Both the position numbers and the translations under genes were made by a program. A stretch of 64,000 nucleotides of DNA from Streptosporangiaceae bacterium NEAU-GS5 (GTDB lineage Bacteria > Actinomycetota > Actinomycetes > Streptosporangiales > Streptosporangiaceae), in assembly GCA_017592665.1 (NCBI GenBank), contig JAGFNW010000024.1, positions 1-64,000 of the forward strand, in the 5' to 3' direction. Positions 28,979-38,083 of the stretch are shown one piece after another. The notes under the pieces were generated by a model, which ran no database searches, was not told the DNA's origin, and saw only the letters and a list, made by a program, of their open reading frames with translations. How positions within the stretch are numbered: the stretch's first letter is position 1; each line of letters begins with the position of its first letter.

Positions 28979-29325
28979 CCGCGCTGAAAGGCGCCAACGC
29001 GGCGCTGATGTTCTTCCTGGAGCTCGGTTCCCTCATCGGGCTCGGCTACTGGGGCTTCACCCTCGACGCGGGGTGGGTCCTGCGGATCCTGGCAGGTCTG
29101 GGCGCGCCGGCGCTGTTCGCCACGCTCTGGGGCCTGTTCGCGGCCGGCGGCGGGCAGAACGCCAAGTTCGCCCTCCACGGCCTGGCCAGGGCCGCGTTCG
29201 AGATCGCGTGGTTCGGCGCGGGCGCCGCCGCCCTCTACGCCGCCGGAGCGATCACCTGGGCGACCGTGTTCGCCATCGCATATGTGGTAAACGCCGTGCT
29301 GCGGCTCGTCTGGAATCAGGTGTGA
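28975..29325 (+). CDS. YrdB/DUF2568 family membrane protein
   Basis: A 116-residue hydrophobic protein with four predicted transmembrane helices (LMFFLELGSLIGLGYWGFTL, LRILAGLGAPALFATLWGLF, AAFEIAWFGAGAAALYAAG, WATVFAIAYVVNAVLRLVW). This pattern matches the DUF2568 (YrdB) family, of unknown role. Translationally coupled to the SRPBCC gene. Confidence 0.85.
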   Translation: MTALKGANAALMFFLELGSLIGLGYWGFTLDAGWVLRILAGLGAPALFATLWGLFAAGGGQNAKFALHGLARAAFEIAWFGAGAAALYAAGAITWATVFAIAYVVNAVLRLVWNQV

Positions 29326-29330
29326 TCACT

Positions 29331-30248
29331 ATGGGCAGATATCTCATTCTCGGAGCAGGTCAGGTCGGGCGCGGGGTCGCGAGGATCCTCAGCGGGGAAG
29401 GCCACGAGGCCGTCATCGTCACCCGCTCGGGCTCCATGGACGGCGTCGCCGCGGACGCCTCCGACGCCGACGCCATGCGCAAGCTCGCCGCCGGCGCCGA
29501 CGCCATCATCAACTGCGTCAACCCCCGCTATCATCGCTGGCCGCAGGATTGGCCCCCGATCCACCACGCGCTGATGGCCGCCGCCGAGTCCAGCGGCGCC
29601 GTCCTCGTCACCCTCAGCAATCTGTACGGCTACGGCCCCCTCGACGTCCCCATGACCGAGGACACGCCGCTGAACTCGAAGGGCACCAAGGGCCGCGTGC
29701 GCGCCCAGATGTGGCACGAGGCGCTGGCCGCCCACAAGGCCGGCCGGATCAGGGCCACCGAGGTCCGCGCCTCCGACTACTACGGCCTCGGCGCGAGCGA
29801 CCAGTCCTACATCGGGCCCCGGTTCCTCACCCCGCTCATGTCGGGCAAGCCGGCCGTGTTCTTGACCGACCCGTCGATCCCGCACAGCTGGACGTACCTG
29901 CCGGACACGGCGCGGATGCTGGTCACGGCCGCCATGGACGAGCGGGCCTGGGGGCGCCCCTGGCACGTGCCGACCGCCCCGCCGCTGCCGGCCCGGGAGA
30001 TGGCCGAGCGTTTCTGCCGCCTGGCGGGCGCGCCCGCGCCGCGTATCCGCGTGTTGCCCCGGTTCCTGCTCACCGCCGCGGGCACGGTCGTGCCGGTCGT
30101 GCGCGAGCTGCGGGAGACCCGCTACCAGTTCGACAGGCCGTTCGAGCTCGACTCGTCCTATACCGAGGCGACCTTCGACCTTTCCCCGACACCGATCGAC
30201 GAAGCCCTCGAGGCGACGCTGGCCGAGTTGCGCAAGGCCGTACGGTAG
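29331..30248 (+). CDS. NAD-dependent epimerase/dehydratase family protein
   Basis: A 305-residue atypical short-chain reductase. Rossmann start RYLILGAGQVGRGVARIL (GxGxxG) and the NAD(P)-adenine loop VTRSGSMDG. The active-site region has SNLYGYGPLD but no clear YxxxK, as in many atypical members. ATG 29331; a GTG at 29322 overlapping the previous stop is also possible. Third gene of the TetR-controlled operon. Confidence 0.85.
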   Translation: MGRYLILGAGQVGRGVARILSGEGHEAVIVTRSGSMDGVAADASDADAMRKLAAGADAIINCVNPRYHRWPQDWPPIHHALMAAAESSGAVLVTLSNLYGYGPLDVPMTEDTPLNSKGTKGRVRAQMWHEALAAHKAGRIRATEVRASDYYGLGASDQSYIGPRFLTPLMSGKPAVFLTDPSIPHSWTYLPDTARMLVTAAMDERAWGRPWHVPTAPPLPAREMAERFCRLAGAPAPRIRVLPRFLLTAAGTVVPVVRELRETRYQFDRPFELDSSYTEATFDLSPTPIDEALEATLAELRKAVR

Positions 30249-30252
30249 TCGG

Positions 30253-31134
30253 GTGCGCATCGGCATGATCGGGCTCGGTTCCATCGCGGAGAAGGCGTAT
30301 CTGCCCGTGCTGGCCTCGGCCGGCGTGGAGCTGGTCCTGTGCACGCGGGACCGCAGGCGCCTGGACATGCTCGCGGGCCTCTACCGGGTCCGCGAGCGGG
30401 TCACCTCGGTCAACGCGCTCTTGGGATACGGGATCGACGCCGCGTTCGTGCACGCCGCCACCGAGGCGCACGGCCCCATCGTGACCGAGCTGATAGAGGC
30501 GGGAGTGCCCGTCTACGTGGACAAACCTCTGGCCTATCGGCTGGAGGACGCCGCCGCGCTCGTCCGCCTCGCGGACGGGCGCGGCGTTCCGCTCATGGTG
30601 GGCTTCAACCGGCGCTACGCCCCGGGCTACGCCGCCCTCCTCGACCGCCCCCGCGACCTGATCGTGCTGCAGAAGAACCGCTCGGGCCCGCTGCAGGACC
30701 CGCGTGTGACCGTGCTCGACGACTTCATCCACGTCGTCGACACGCTGCGCTTCCTCGCCGCCGGGCCGTTCGAGGCCCGCGTGCGCACCCGGACGCGCGA
30801 GGGCCTGCTGGAGCACGTGGCCCTCACCCTGGAGGGCGACGGCTGGACCGCCTTCGGCGCCATGAGCCGCACGAGCGGCGTCGACGAGGAGACCTGCGAG
30901 GTCATCGGTGGCGGGAGCAAGCGCAAGGTGGTCAACCTCGGCGACGTCGTCGACTACAGCGGGGGAGAAACGCTGCGCCGCCGCCCCGACTGGACCCCGG
31001 CCACCCACCAGCGCGGCATCACCCAGGCCTGCGCCACGTTCCTCGACGCTATCCGCTCCGGCCGGCCGCTGTCGGCCGCCGACGCCCTCGAAACGCACAC
31101 CCTCTGCGAGCGGATCGTCCAAGCCGCCACCTGA
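30253..31134 (+). CDS. Gfo/Idh/MocA family oxidoreductase
   Basis: A 293-residue NAD(P)-dependent sugar or inositol dehydrogenase-like protein. Rossmann GMIGLGSIAEKAYLPVLA, the EKP-like motif VYVDKPLAYRLEDAAAL (DKP) carrying the catalytic lysine, and GFNRRYAPGYAAL. The substrate domain keeps LDDFIHVVDTLRFLA. Substrate not assignable. GTG start four bases after the previous gene, so it is probably co-transcribed with it. Confidence 0.88.
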   Translation: MRIGMIGLGSIAEKAYLPVLASAGVELVLCTRDRRRLDMLAGLYRVRERVTSVNALLGYGIDAAFVHAATEAHGPIVTELIEAGVPVYVDKPLAYRLEDAAALVRLADGRGVPLMVGFNRRYAPGYAALLDRPRDLIVLQKNRSGPLQDPRVTVLDDFIHVVDTLRFLAAGPFEARVRTRTREGLLEHVALTLEGDGWTAFGAMSRTSGVDEETCEVIGGGSKRKVVNLGDVVDYSGGETLRRRPDWTPATHQRGITQACATFLDAIRSGRPLSAADALETHTLCERIVQAAT

Positions 31135-31158
31135 CCGCCACGCCCAGGAGGTGTCGCG

Positions 31159-33756
31159 ATGATCGAGCTGTCCGTGTTGGATCTTCAAGAGATCGATGAG
31201 ACCCAGGTCGCGGTCGTCGGCGGCAAGGGCGCGCATCTGGGCGGGCTGTCGCGGATCGACGGCGTCCGCGTGCCGCCCGGCTTCTGCGTGACGACGGACG
31301 CTTTCCGGCGGATCCTGGCGGAAGCGCCGTCGATCGACGAGCGGCTCGATCGGCTGTCGCGCCTGAACCCGGATGACCGGGAGGCGATCCGCACGCTCAG
31401 CGCGGAGATCCGCCGGACCATCGAAGAGGTCGCCATCCCCGGCGATCTCGTGGCGGCGATCACTCGCGCGCTCGCCCGGCTCGGCGAGCGGACCGCCTGC
31501 GCCGTCCGATCCAGCGCGACGGCCGAGGACCTGCCGACGGCCTCCTTCGCCGGCCAGCAGGACACCTATCTGAACGTCGTGGGCCTGGCCGCGATCCTCC
31601 AGCAGGTCAGCCGGTGCTGGGCATCGCTGTTCACCGAGCGTGCCGTGACCTACCGCCAGCGCAGGGGCATCGACCACCGTACGGTTCACATGGCCGTGGT
31701 CGTCCAGCAGATGGTCTTCCCGTACGCCGCCGGCACCTTGTTCACGGCCGACCCCATCACGTCCAACCGGAAGGTCGCCTCCGTTGAGGCCGGCTTCGGG
31801 CTCGGCGAGGCCCTGGTCTCCGGTCTGGTGAACGCCGACGTCTACAAGGTGCGCGACGGCGAGATCGTCGCCAAGGCGGTCGGCGCCAAGCAGCTCGCCA
31901 TCCACGCCTCACCGGCGGGCGGCACGCAGGAGCAGGCCGTCGACCCGGAGCTGCGGGACCAGCCCGCGCTGACGGATGCGCAGGTCGTACGGCTCACGCA
32001 GCTCGGCCGGCAGATAGAGGCGCACTTCGGCCGCCCCCAGGACATCGAGTGGTGCCTGGCCGGCGACGACTTCCAGATCGTCCAGAGCAGGCCGATCACC
32101 ACGCTGTTCCCCATCCCCGAGTCCGGCGACCGGGAGAACCACGTCTACGTCTCGGTCGGACATCAGCAGATGATGACCGACGCCATGAAGCCCCTCGGGC
32201 TGTCGTTCTGGCAGATGACGACCCCGGCGCCGATGGCCGAGGCCGGCGGCCGCCTGTTCGTCGACGTCACCCAGAGGCTGGCCTCTCCGGAGAGCCGGGC
32301 CGGCCTCCTGGAGGCCCTGGGCAGATCCGATCCGCTGACCGGGGACGCGCTGCGGGCCATCCTCGAGCGCGAGGGCTTCATCAAGCCGCTGCCTGACAAG
32401 GGTCCCCCCGGGCCGCTGTTCGGCGACGCGCCGGCGCCGATGGAGACCGATCCCGCCATCGTCACCGAGCTGATCGAGCGCACCCAGGCGTCGATCACCG
32501 CCGTCAGACGCGAGATCCAGACGAAGTCCGGAGAGGCGCTGCTCGACTTCATCCAGGCCGACATCCAGGAGATGCGGCGGATCCTGTTCGATCGGCAGAG
32601 CCATCAGGTGTTCATGTCGGCCATGGAGGCCGCGTGGTGGCTCAACGATCAGCTGGAGGCGTGGCTGGGCGACAAGAACGTGGCCGACACGCTCACGCAG
32701 TCGGTTCCGCACAACGTCACATCGGAGATGGGGCTGGCGCTCCTGGACGTCGCGGACGTGATCCGCCCGCATCCGGAGGTGGTCACGTTCTTGCACCACG
32801 CCGAGGACGAGGGTTTCCTCGACGAGCTGGCCAAGCTCCCGGGCGGACGGGAAGCGCGGGAGGCCATCGAGGCGTGGCTCGAGAAGTACGGCATGCGCTG
32901 CGTCGGCGAGATCGACATCACGCGGCCGCGCTGGAGCGAGCGCCCCGCCACGCTCGTGCCCGTGATCCTCGGCAACATCAAGAACTTCGAGCCGGGCGCC
33001 GGCCCGCGCCGCTTCGAGCAGGGGCGGCAGGAGGCGTGGGCGAAGGAACAGGACGTGCTGGAGCGCTTGCGGGCCCTGCCGGACGGGGAGCGGAAGTCCG
33101 AAGAGGCCAAACGGATGATCGACCGGGTGCGGACCTTCATCGGATACCGGGAGTATCCGAAGTACGGCATGGTCAGCCGCTACTTCGTCTACAAGCAGGC
33201 CCTGCTGGCAGAGGCCGAGCGTCTCGTGCGGGCCGGCGTGCTCGGCGAGAAGGAGGACATCTTCTATCTGAGGTTCGCGGAGCTCCACGACGTCGCGCGC
33301 ACGAACCAGGTGGACGACCGGCTCATCGCCCGGCGCAAGGAGGCGTTCACGTCGTATCAGGCGCTCACGCCGCCCCGTGTGCTCACATCGGACGGCGAGA
33401 TCATCACCGGGGCGTACCGCCGCGACGACGCGCCGACCGGCGCCCTGGTCGGCCTGCCGGTCTCCGCCGGGGTCATCGAGGGGCGGGCCCGCGTCATCCT
33501 GGACATGGGGGAGGCCGATCTCGAAGCGGGCGACATCCTGGTCACGGCCTACACCGACCCCAGCTGGACGCCGCTGTTCGTGGCGATCACGGGGCTGGTC
33601 ACCGAGGTGGGAGGCCTGATGACCCACGGCGCGGTGATCGCGCGGGAGTATGGGTTGCCGGCCGTCGTCGGTGTGGTCGACGCGACCCGGCTGATCCACG
33701 ACGGGCAGCGGATCCGCGTGCACGGAACCGAGGGATACGTCGAAATTCTGCCTTGA
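31159..33756 (+). CDS. rph: Rifamycin-inactivating phosphotransferase (RPH)
   Basis: An 865-residue three-domain enzyme that phosphorylates rifamycin antibiotics using ATP. Order: ATP-grasp domain (residues 1-310: VVGGKGAHLGGLSRIDG, TACAVRSSATAEDLPTASFA, LFTADPITSNRKVASVEAGF), the large rifampicin-binding domain (about 330-750), and the swivelling phosphohistidine domain with GLMTHGAVIAREYGLPAVVGV carrying the transfer histidine. Length and order fit RPH rather than phosphoenolpyruvate synthase, whose C-terminal PEP-binding barrel is missing. ATG 31159 has CAGGAGG upstream. The upstream gap is too short (24 bases) for its own promoter unless it lies in the preceding gene. Confidence 0.92.
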   Translation: MIELSVLDLQEIDETQVAVVGGKGAHLGGLSRIDGVRVPPGFCVTTDAFRRILAEAPSIDERLDRLSRLNPDDREAIRTLSAEIRRTIEEVAIPGDLVAAITRALARLGERTACAVRSSATAEDLPTASFAGQQDTYLNVVGLAAILQQVSRCWASLFTERAVTYRQRRGIDHRTVHMAVVVQQMVFPYAAGTLFTADPITSNRKVASVEAGFGLGEALVSGLVNADVYKVRDGEIVAKAVGAKQLAIHASPAGGTQEQAVDPELRDQPALTDAQVVRLTQLGRQIEAHFGRPQDIEWCLAGDDFQIVQSRPITTLFPIPESGDRENHVYVSVGHQQMMTDAMKPLGLSFWQMTTPAPMAEAGGRLFVDVTQRLASPESRAGLLEALGRSDPLTGDALRAILEREGFIKPLPDKGPPGPLFGDAPAPMETDPAIVTELIERTQASITAVRREIQTKSGEALLDFIQADIQEMRRILFDRQSHQVFMSAMEAAWWLNDQLEAWLGDKNVADTLTQSVPHNVTSEMGLALLDVADVIRPHPEVVTFLHHAEDEGFLDELAKLPGGREAREAIEAWLEKYGMRCVGEIDITRPRWSERPATLVPVILGNIKNFEPGAGPRRFEQGRQEAWAKEQDVLERLRALPDGERKSEEAKRMIDRVRTFIGYREYPKYGMVSRYFVYKQALLAEAERLVRAGVLGEKEDIFYLRFAELHDVARTNQVDDRLIARRKEAFTSYQALTPPRVLTSDGEIITGAYRRDDAPTGALVGLPVSAGVIEGRARVILDMGEADLEAGDILVTAYTDPSWTPLFVAITGLVTEVGGLMTHGAVIAREYGLPAVVGVVDATRLIHDGQRIRVHGTEGYVEILP

Positions 33757-33764
33757 CCTATCCG

Positions 33765-34784
33765 TCAGCGCGCGTCGCGTAGCTTGAGGATGTAGGTCGC
33801 GGTAAGGGCGACGGCACGGTCTTCGTCATGGGACAGCTCCGCGAGGGCACGGGATGTCGTGCTCCCCGGGATGTCGGCGAGGGCCTGTGTCAGCCGTAGA
33901 CGTGCGGGCGTTTCAACGGTGCCGCCGTCGAGGCGGTCGACGAGCCCGGTGGCGATCTGATCCGCCAAGACGGGATCACTTGCCAGCGCGCTCAGCGCGT
34001 CGGCCGCGTCGACGTCGTTCGCGCCGTCGACGACCATGTCGATGAGCGTCGGAACCGCGTCGGCCACTCCACGTGCTCCGAGCGCCAGCGCCGCGCGCCT
34101 GCGGACCACGAGGTCGGACGTGGCGAGGGCGTCCCGCAGCAGTTCGGTCGCCTCGGCACCCGAAATCTCGGCGATCGACTGGACGGCGCGTTCGCGCACC
34201 TTTGCCACGGGGGAGACGAGACCCTCGGCCAGCAGTGCCACTCCGCCGTCGCCCGAACGCGCAAGAGCCCATCGGAGGGCTCCGGCGACGTTCGGGTCGG
34301 ACTCGCTCAGCACGGCCTCGACCAGAGCTTCCACCGGCGCCTGAGTTTGCTCGCCTGAGGACGAGACGGTCGAGGACAAGGCCGCGCGCTGGCGCTTCCC
34401 CGCGCTCTCCGACCCCAACGCCTGAAGGAGCGCCACGATCCTGAGGACGTCCTCCCAGTCGGCGGGTCCCGCGGCGTCGATCCGGCGCAGCCGTGTGAGC
34501 AGCTCCGTCTCGGCCGCGATACGTTCCCGCGTCTGGCGGATGAGATCGTCGACGAGCTCCGAGGGCGCGAAGCCGGGATCGTCCAGCGCGCGCCCGACTT
34601 CACGCAGCGACAGCCCCAATGACCGCAGGCTCTCGATATGGAAGATGCGCCGGATGTCCTCGCTGGAATACTCCCGATAGCCGACGCCGGTGCGACCCGT
34701 CGGCCGCACCAGGCCAAGCGATTCGTAGTGCCTGAGCATGCGGGCGCTGACCCCGGACCGCCGTGCCACATCACCGATCAACAC
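33765..34784 (-). CDS. MerR family regulator fused to HEAT-like repeats
   Basis: A 339-residue protein. Residues 1-70 are a MerR helix-turn-helix (LIGDVARRSGVSARMLRHYE, TGVGYREYSSEDIRRI), followed by a dimer coiled coil to about 110. The remaining ~200 residues are alpha-alpha repeats (AVLSESDPNVAGALRWALAR, LVSPVAKVRERAVQSIAEIS, LATSDLVVRRRAALALGARG) of HEAT/PBS type in place of a small effector domain. GTG 34784 with GGAGGG upstream, inside the end of the preceding gene. It is convergent with rph (8-base gap) and co-transcribed with the HEAT gene upstream. Confidence 0.88.
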   Translation of the reverse strand: MLIGDVARRSGVSARMLRHYESLGLVRPTGRTGVGYREYSSEDIRRIFHIESLRSLGLSLREVGRALDDPGFAPSELVDDLIRQTRERIAAETELLTRLRRIDAAGPADWEDVLRIVALLQALGSESAGKRQRAALSSTVSSSGEQTQAPVEALVEAVLSESDPNVAGALRWALARSGDGGVALLAEGLVSPVAKVRERAVQSIAEISGAEATELLRDALATSDLVVRRRAALALGARGVADAVPTLIDMVVDGANDVDAADALSALASDPVLADQIATGLVDRLDGGTVETPARLRLTQALADIPGSTTSRALAELSHDEDRAVALTATYILKLRDAR

Positions 34785-34790
34785 TGCTTG

Positions 34791-35459
34791 TCATCCCTCC
34801 TGGCCGGTCGTGCCGAGGGCCGCGACGCGCTTCGCCTCCTCGATCGCGAACTCGAACCCGACGTCCGGGTCGCGCAGAAGGCGTTCCGTGGCATTCGCGT
34901 GCCGGCGCACGCGAGGGTCGAGATCCGTCATCGCGGCGCGCAGGGTCGGCAGGACCACCTCACCGAGCGCGATCAGCGCCCGGCTGAGGCTCAACTGCGT
35001 CTCACGCCCGCCGCGCCCGAGCTGTGTCGCCAGCACCGCGGCCAACTCGGACACCTCATCTTCGGGCACGAGTATGACCGCTGCCCGCCAGGCGCTCCGT
35101 GCCACCTCGTCGTCGGCGTCGGTCAGCAGCGCCCGCGTGATCGCCGGCCACGCTCTCCGGTCTCCGATCTTGGACAGCGTGTGCAACGCCTGGTTTCGCG
35201 CCTGCGCACGCTCTGAGCGAAGTTCATCGATGAGCCGTGGGACCGTCATCGACGCCGGGTGGCGGGTGAGCGCCCACGTGAGCATGTCGCGCACGTAGAA
35301 GTCGGGCTCGACCGCGCAGCGTTCGATGAGCATGTCGATGAGCCGCGCGTCCGGGGACGTGCCCGCCGCCAGCGCCGCCTGCAGCCGCACCGGCGAACGG
35401 CTGTCGCGCAGCCCCTGGACGGCTCGCATGGTGTTCGTTTCCTTTTCCGGCATCGTCAT
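34791..35459 (-). CDS. HEAT repeat domain protein, partner of the MerR-HEAT regulator
   Basis: A 222-residue all-helical repeat protein (AVQGLRDSRSPVRLQAALAA, DMLTWALTRHPASMTVPRLI, SERAQARNQALHTLSKIGD, VARSAWRAAVILVPEDEV, AMTDLDPRVRRHANATERLL). No catalytic motif is seen; a protein-binding role is likely. ATG 35459 with GAGGAGG eight bases upstream. Its end overlaps the ribosome site of the MerR gene, six bases from that start. The first gene of the pair, behind the palindrome at 35488. Confidence 0.85.
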   Translation of the reverse strand: MTMPEKETNTMRAVQGLRDSRSPVRLQAALAAGTSPDARLIDMLIERCAVEPDFYVRDMLTWALTRHPASMTVPRLIDELRSERAQARNQALHTLSKIGDRRAWPAITRALLTDADDEVARSAWRAAVILVPEDEVSELAAVLATQLGRGGRETQLSLSRALIALGEVVLPTLRAAMTDLDPRVRRHANATERLLRDPDVGFEFAIEEAKRVAALGTTGQEG

Positions 35460-35487
35460 CGCGACCACCTCCTCGACGCAGTGAAGC

Positions 35488-35506
35488 CCTTGTCACTGTG
35501 TCAAGG
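35488..35506. promoter_or_regulatory. MerR-type operator between the HEAT-MerR operon and the SMP-30 gene
   Basis: CCTTGTCACTGTGTCAAGG: eight of nine pairs symmetric around one base. The minus-strand reading contains TTGACA as -35, the classical placing of MerR operators over a long promoter spacer. The plus strand has TTGTCA in the mirrored place, so both directions could be controlled. Confidence 0.65.
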
Positions 35507-35665
35507 TCAAGCGGCGATACCGCCCAGTGTCGCCCAGGTGGAGGCGCTTGAATGGCACTCGTGCGACCTGGCCCGGGGTGTCGATCCGGGGGCGCACCGT
35601 TCGTATAGGGGATGAGGAGCGGGTGATCCGCTCGTGAGGACACCGCGGCAAAGGAGGTATCGGTC

Positions 35666-36520
35666 ATGACTGCCCTGCGCACCTTGATGACCGGACTGGT
35701 GATCGGTGAGTCCGGGCGCTGGCATGACGGTCGCCTGTGGTTCGCGCACTGGGGGACCGGCGAGATCGTCGCGGTCGATCCCGGCGGCGCGGCCGAGGTG
35801 GTCGGCCAGGGACGGCCCGGCCTCGGCTGGTCCATCGACTGGCTGCCCGACGGGCGGCAGCTGGTGACCGGCCAGGAGCTGGCCCGCCGAGAATCCGGCG
35901 GTTCGCTGGTCGCCCACGCCGACCTGAGCGCGCTGACGGACCACTGGAACGAGATCGTGGTCGACGGCCGCGGCAACGTCTACGTCAACGGGGGGACCGA
36001 CTTCCAGCCCGGAGAAGGGATCGCTCCCGGCGTCATCGCGCTGGTGAGTCCGGACGGCTCGGTGCGCCAGGTGGCCGACGACATCGCCTTCCCCAACGGC
36101 ATGGTGGTCACCCCGGACGACTCGACCCTGATCATCGCCGAGTCGTTCGCCGGCCGGCTCACCGCGTTCGACATCGCCGACGACGGCGGCCTTTCCAACC
36201 GGAGAGTGTGGGCCGATCACACGGGCGACGGAATCTGCATGGACGCCGACGGCGCCATCTGGTGCCAGACCATGGGCGCCGACGGAGCCCGCGTCGACCG
36301 CGTCGCCGAAGGCGGTGAGGTGCTGCAGCGCATCGACGTCGACATGCCGTGCTTCTCCTGTGTCCTCGGAGGCCATGACGGCAGAACCCTTTTCATGCTG
36401 CTCGCCGACTGGCGCATGCGGGACGGCTTCGAGGACAACATCCGCCGGCTCACCACCGGACCACGCACCGGCAAGATCGTTACTGCCGCCGCTCCCGCGC
36501 CGAAAGCCGGTCGTCCATGA
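35666..36520 (+). CDS. SMP-30/gluconolactonase family protein
   Basis: A 284-residue six-bladed propeller of the SMP-30/lactonase family; members open sugar lactones with a divalent metal. Likely metal-site segments: GLVIGESGRWHDGRLWF (Glu), NEIVVDGRGNVYVNGGTDF (Asn), IAFPNGMVVTPDDSTLIIAE (Asn) and GDGICMDADGAIWCQTM (Asp). ATG 35666 with GGAGG nearby. It ends in a four-base overlap with the next gene. Exact substrate unknown. Confidence 0.88.
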   Translation: MTALRTLMTGLVIGESGRWHDGRLWFAHWGTGEIVAVDPGGAAEVVGQGRPGLGWSIDWLPDGRQLVTGQELARRESGGSLVAHADLSALTDHWNEIVVDGRGNVYVNGGTDFQPGEGIAPGVIALVSPDGSVRQVADDIAFPNGMVVTPDDSTLIIAESFAGRLTAFDIADDGGLSNRRVWADHTGDGICMDADGAIWCQTMGADGARVDRVAEGGEVLQRIDVDMPCFSCVLGGHDGRTLFMLLADWRMRDGFEDNIRRLTTGPRTGKIVTAAAPAPKAGRP

Positions 36521-37323
36521 GCTTTGACATCGCGGCGCCCTACGGACAACTCATCACGACGACCGTCCGGCTCATCACGTGGAATGTGTGGGGCCGGTTC
36601 GGCCCCTGGGAGCGTCGTGAGACCTCGATCCGGGCCGGCCTGGACGGCCACGACCCCGACATAGTCGCGCTGGTGGAGGCATGGGATGGACAGGGGGCGC
36701 GCCTCGGCCTGCCGTACCACGTGTTCGAGGGCGGCTACGAGATCGACGGCGTGCGCAGCGGCCTGGCCGTTCTGTCGCGCTGGCCGATCGGCGCACACGA
36801 GGTGCTCCGGCTGAGCGGGGAGGGCGACAGCGCCGGCAATGTGCTGCGTGCCGTGATCGACGGCCCGCGCGGCGCCATCCAGATCTATGTGGCGGCGCTG
36901 GCCTGGCGACTGGAGCACAGCGGTGAGCGCCAGCGTCAGGTGCGCGAGGCGACCGCCTTCATCGCTGGCACACAGCACCGCCGATATCCGACGGTGTTGT
37001 GCGGCGACTTCAACGCCGACCCGGACAGCGACGAGATGCGCATGCTGACCGGCAAATCCGCGCCGGCCGCGCCTGGGCTGGTGTTCTACGACGCCTGGGC
37101 GACGGCCGGTGACGGCCCGGACGGTGGCCACACCTGGGCCAACGCCAACCCGTGGGCGGCGCCGGCGCTGTGGCCGAACCGCAGGATCGACTACGTGCTG
37201 TCCGCCTGGCCGCGGCGGGGCGGCGCGGGTCATCCGGTCCACTGCGAGGTGATCGGCATCGAACCCGTCGACGGCGTGGTGCCGTCCGACCACTACGGCG
37301 TCCTGGCGGACCTGCGTTATTGA
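36517..37323 (+). CDS. Endonuclease/exonuclease/phosphatase family protein
   Basis: A 268-residue EEP-fold metal hydrolase. The fold's catalytic set is intact: RLITWNVWGRF, DIVALVEAWDGQG, CGDFNADPDSDEM, RRIDYVLSAW and VPSDHYGVLADLRY (SDH). Could cleave DNA ends, phospholipid headgroups or phosphoesters; no signal peptide, so probably cytoplasmic. Coupled to the SMP-30 gene by ATGA. Confidence 0.87.
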   Translation: MSFDIAAPYGQLITTTVRLITWNVWGRFGPWERRETSIRAGLDGHDPDIVALVEAWDGQGARLGLPYHVFEGGYEIDGVRSGLAVLSRWPIGAHEVLRLSGEGDSAGNVLRAVIDGPRGAIQIYVAALAWRLEHSGERQRQVREATAFIAGTQHRRYPTVLCGDFNADPDSDEMRMLTGKSAPAAPGLVFYDAWATAGDGPDGGHTWANANPWAAPALWPNRRIDYVLSAWPRRGGAGHPVHCEVIGIEPVDGVVPSDHYGVLADLRY

Positions 37324-37413
37324 CGGGCACCGATGAGTTGTGACCGGACGCGACGTTGTACGGGGCATGGCATCCCGGTGCCGAGCCGGGAATCGGACAG
37401 GAGGAGAACCGTC

Positions 37414-38010
37414 ATGTCGAAGGTCATCACCGCGGCGTCGATGTCGCTGGACGGATTCATCGCGGGCCCCCACGAGACCGGCTTCGAGCATCTGTTCGCC
37501 TGGCACAACAACGGGGACGTGGAGATCCCGTCCGCCGACACACGGTGGTCCTTCCACGTGTCCGAAGCGAGTGCCGGGCACGTTCGCGGCTGGTTCGACA
37601 CCGGGGCCCTGGTGGTCGGACGGCGGCTGTTCGACGTCACCCAGGGCTGGGGCGGCAGCCATCCGCTCGGCGGACCGGTGTTCGTCGTCACTCACCAGCC
37701 GCCGTCCGACTGGCCGCATCCCGATGCGCCGTTCACCTTCGTCACCGACGGTGTGGAAAGCGCCATCAGGCAGGCGCGGGCCGCCGCGGGGGATCGGGAC
37801 GTCAGCGTCGCCGCCGGCGACCTTGCACGGCAGGCCCTCGACGCCGGGCTGATCGACGAGATCTGCGTCGACCTCGTGCCGCTGCTGCTCGGCGAGGGCG
37901 TGCGATTCGTGGACGGCCTGGCCGACATCCCGGTCAAACTCGGCACCCCTCGCGTGATCGAGGGCGTCGGCGTCACGCACCTCTACTACCCGGTCCTATC
38001 CAAGGAATAG
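37414..38010 (+). CDS. Dihydrofolate-reductase-like (RibD C-terminal domain) protein
   Basis: A 198-residue protein of the bacterial DHFR/RibD_C family: MSKVITAASMSLDGFIAGP at the start, TGALVVGRRLFDVTQGWGG, FVVTHQPPSDW, and the end DAGLIDEICVDLVPLLLGEG. It likely binds NADPH; true folate reductase activity is not implied. ATG 37414 has AGGAGGAG upstream. Confidence 0.88.
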   Translation: MSKVITAASMSLDGFIAGPHETGFEHLFAWHNNGDVEIPSADTRWSFHVSEASAGHVRGWFDTGALVVGRRLFDVTQGWGGSHPLGGPVFVVTHQPPSDWPHPDAPFTFVTDGVESAIRQARAAAGDRDVSVAAGDLARQALDAGLIDEICVDLVPLLLGEGVRFVDGLADIPVKLGTPRVIEGVGVTHLYYPVLSKE

Positions 38011-38083
38011 ACCGCAACGATCATGGCAGGGCGCAGAGCTCCGGCCGTTGCCAGCTATCGGACATAAGCGCACAATCTCGATC

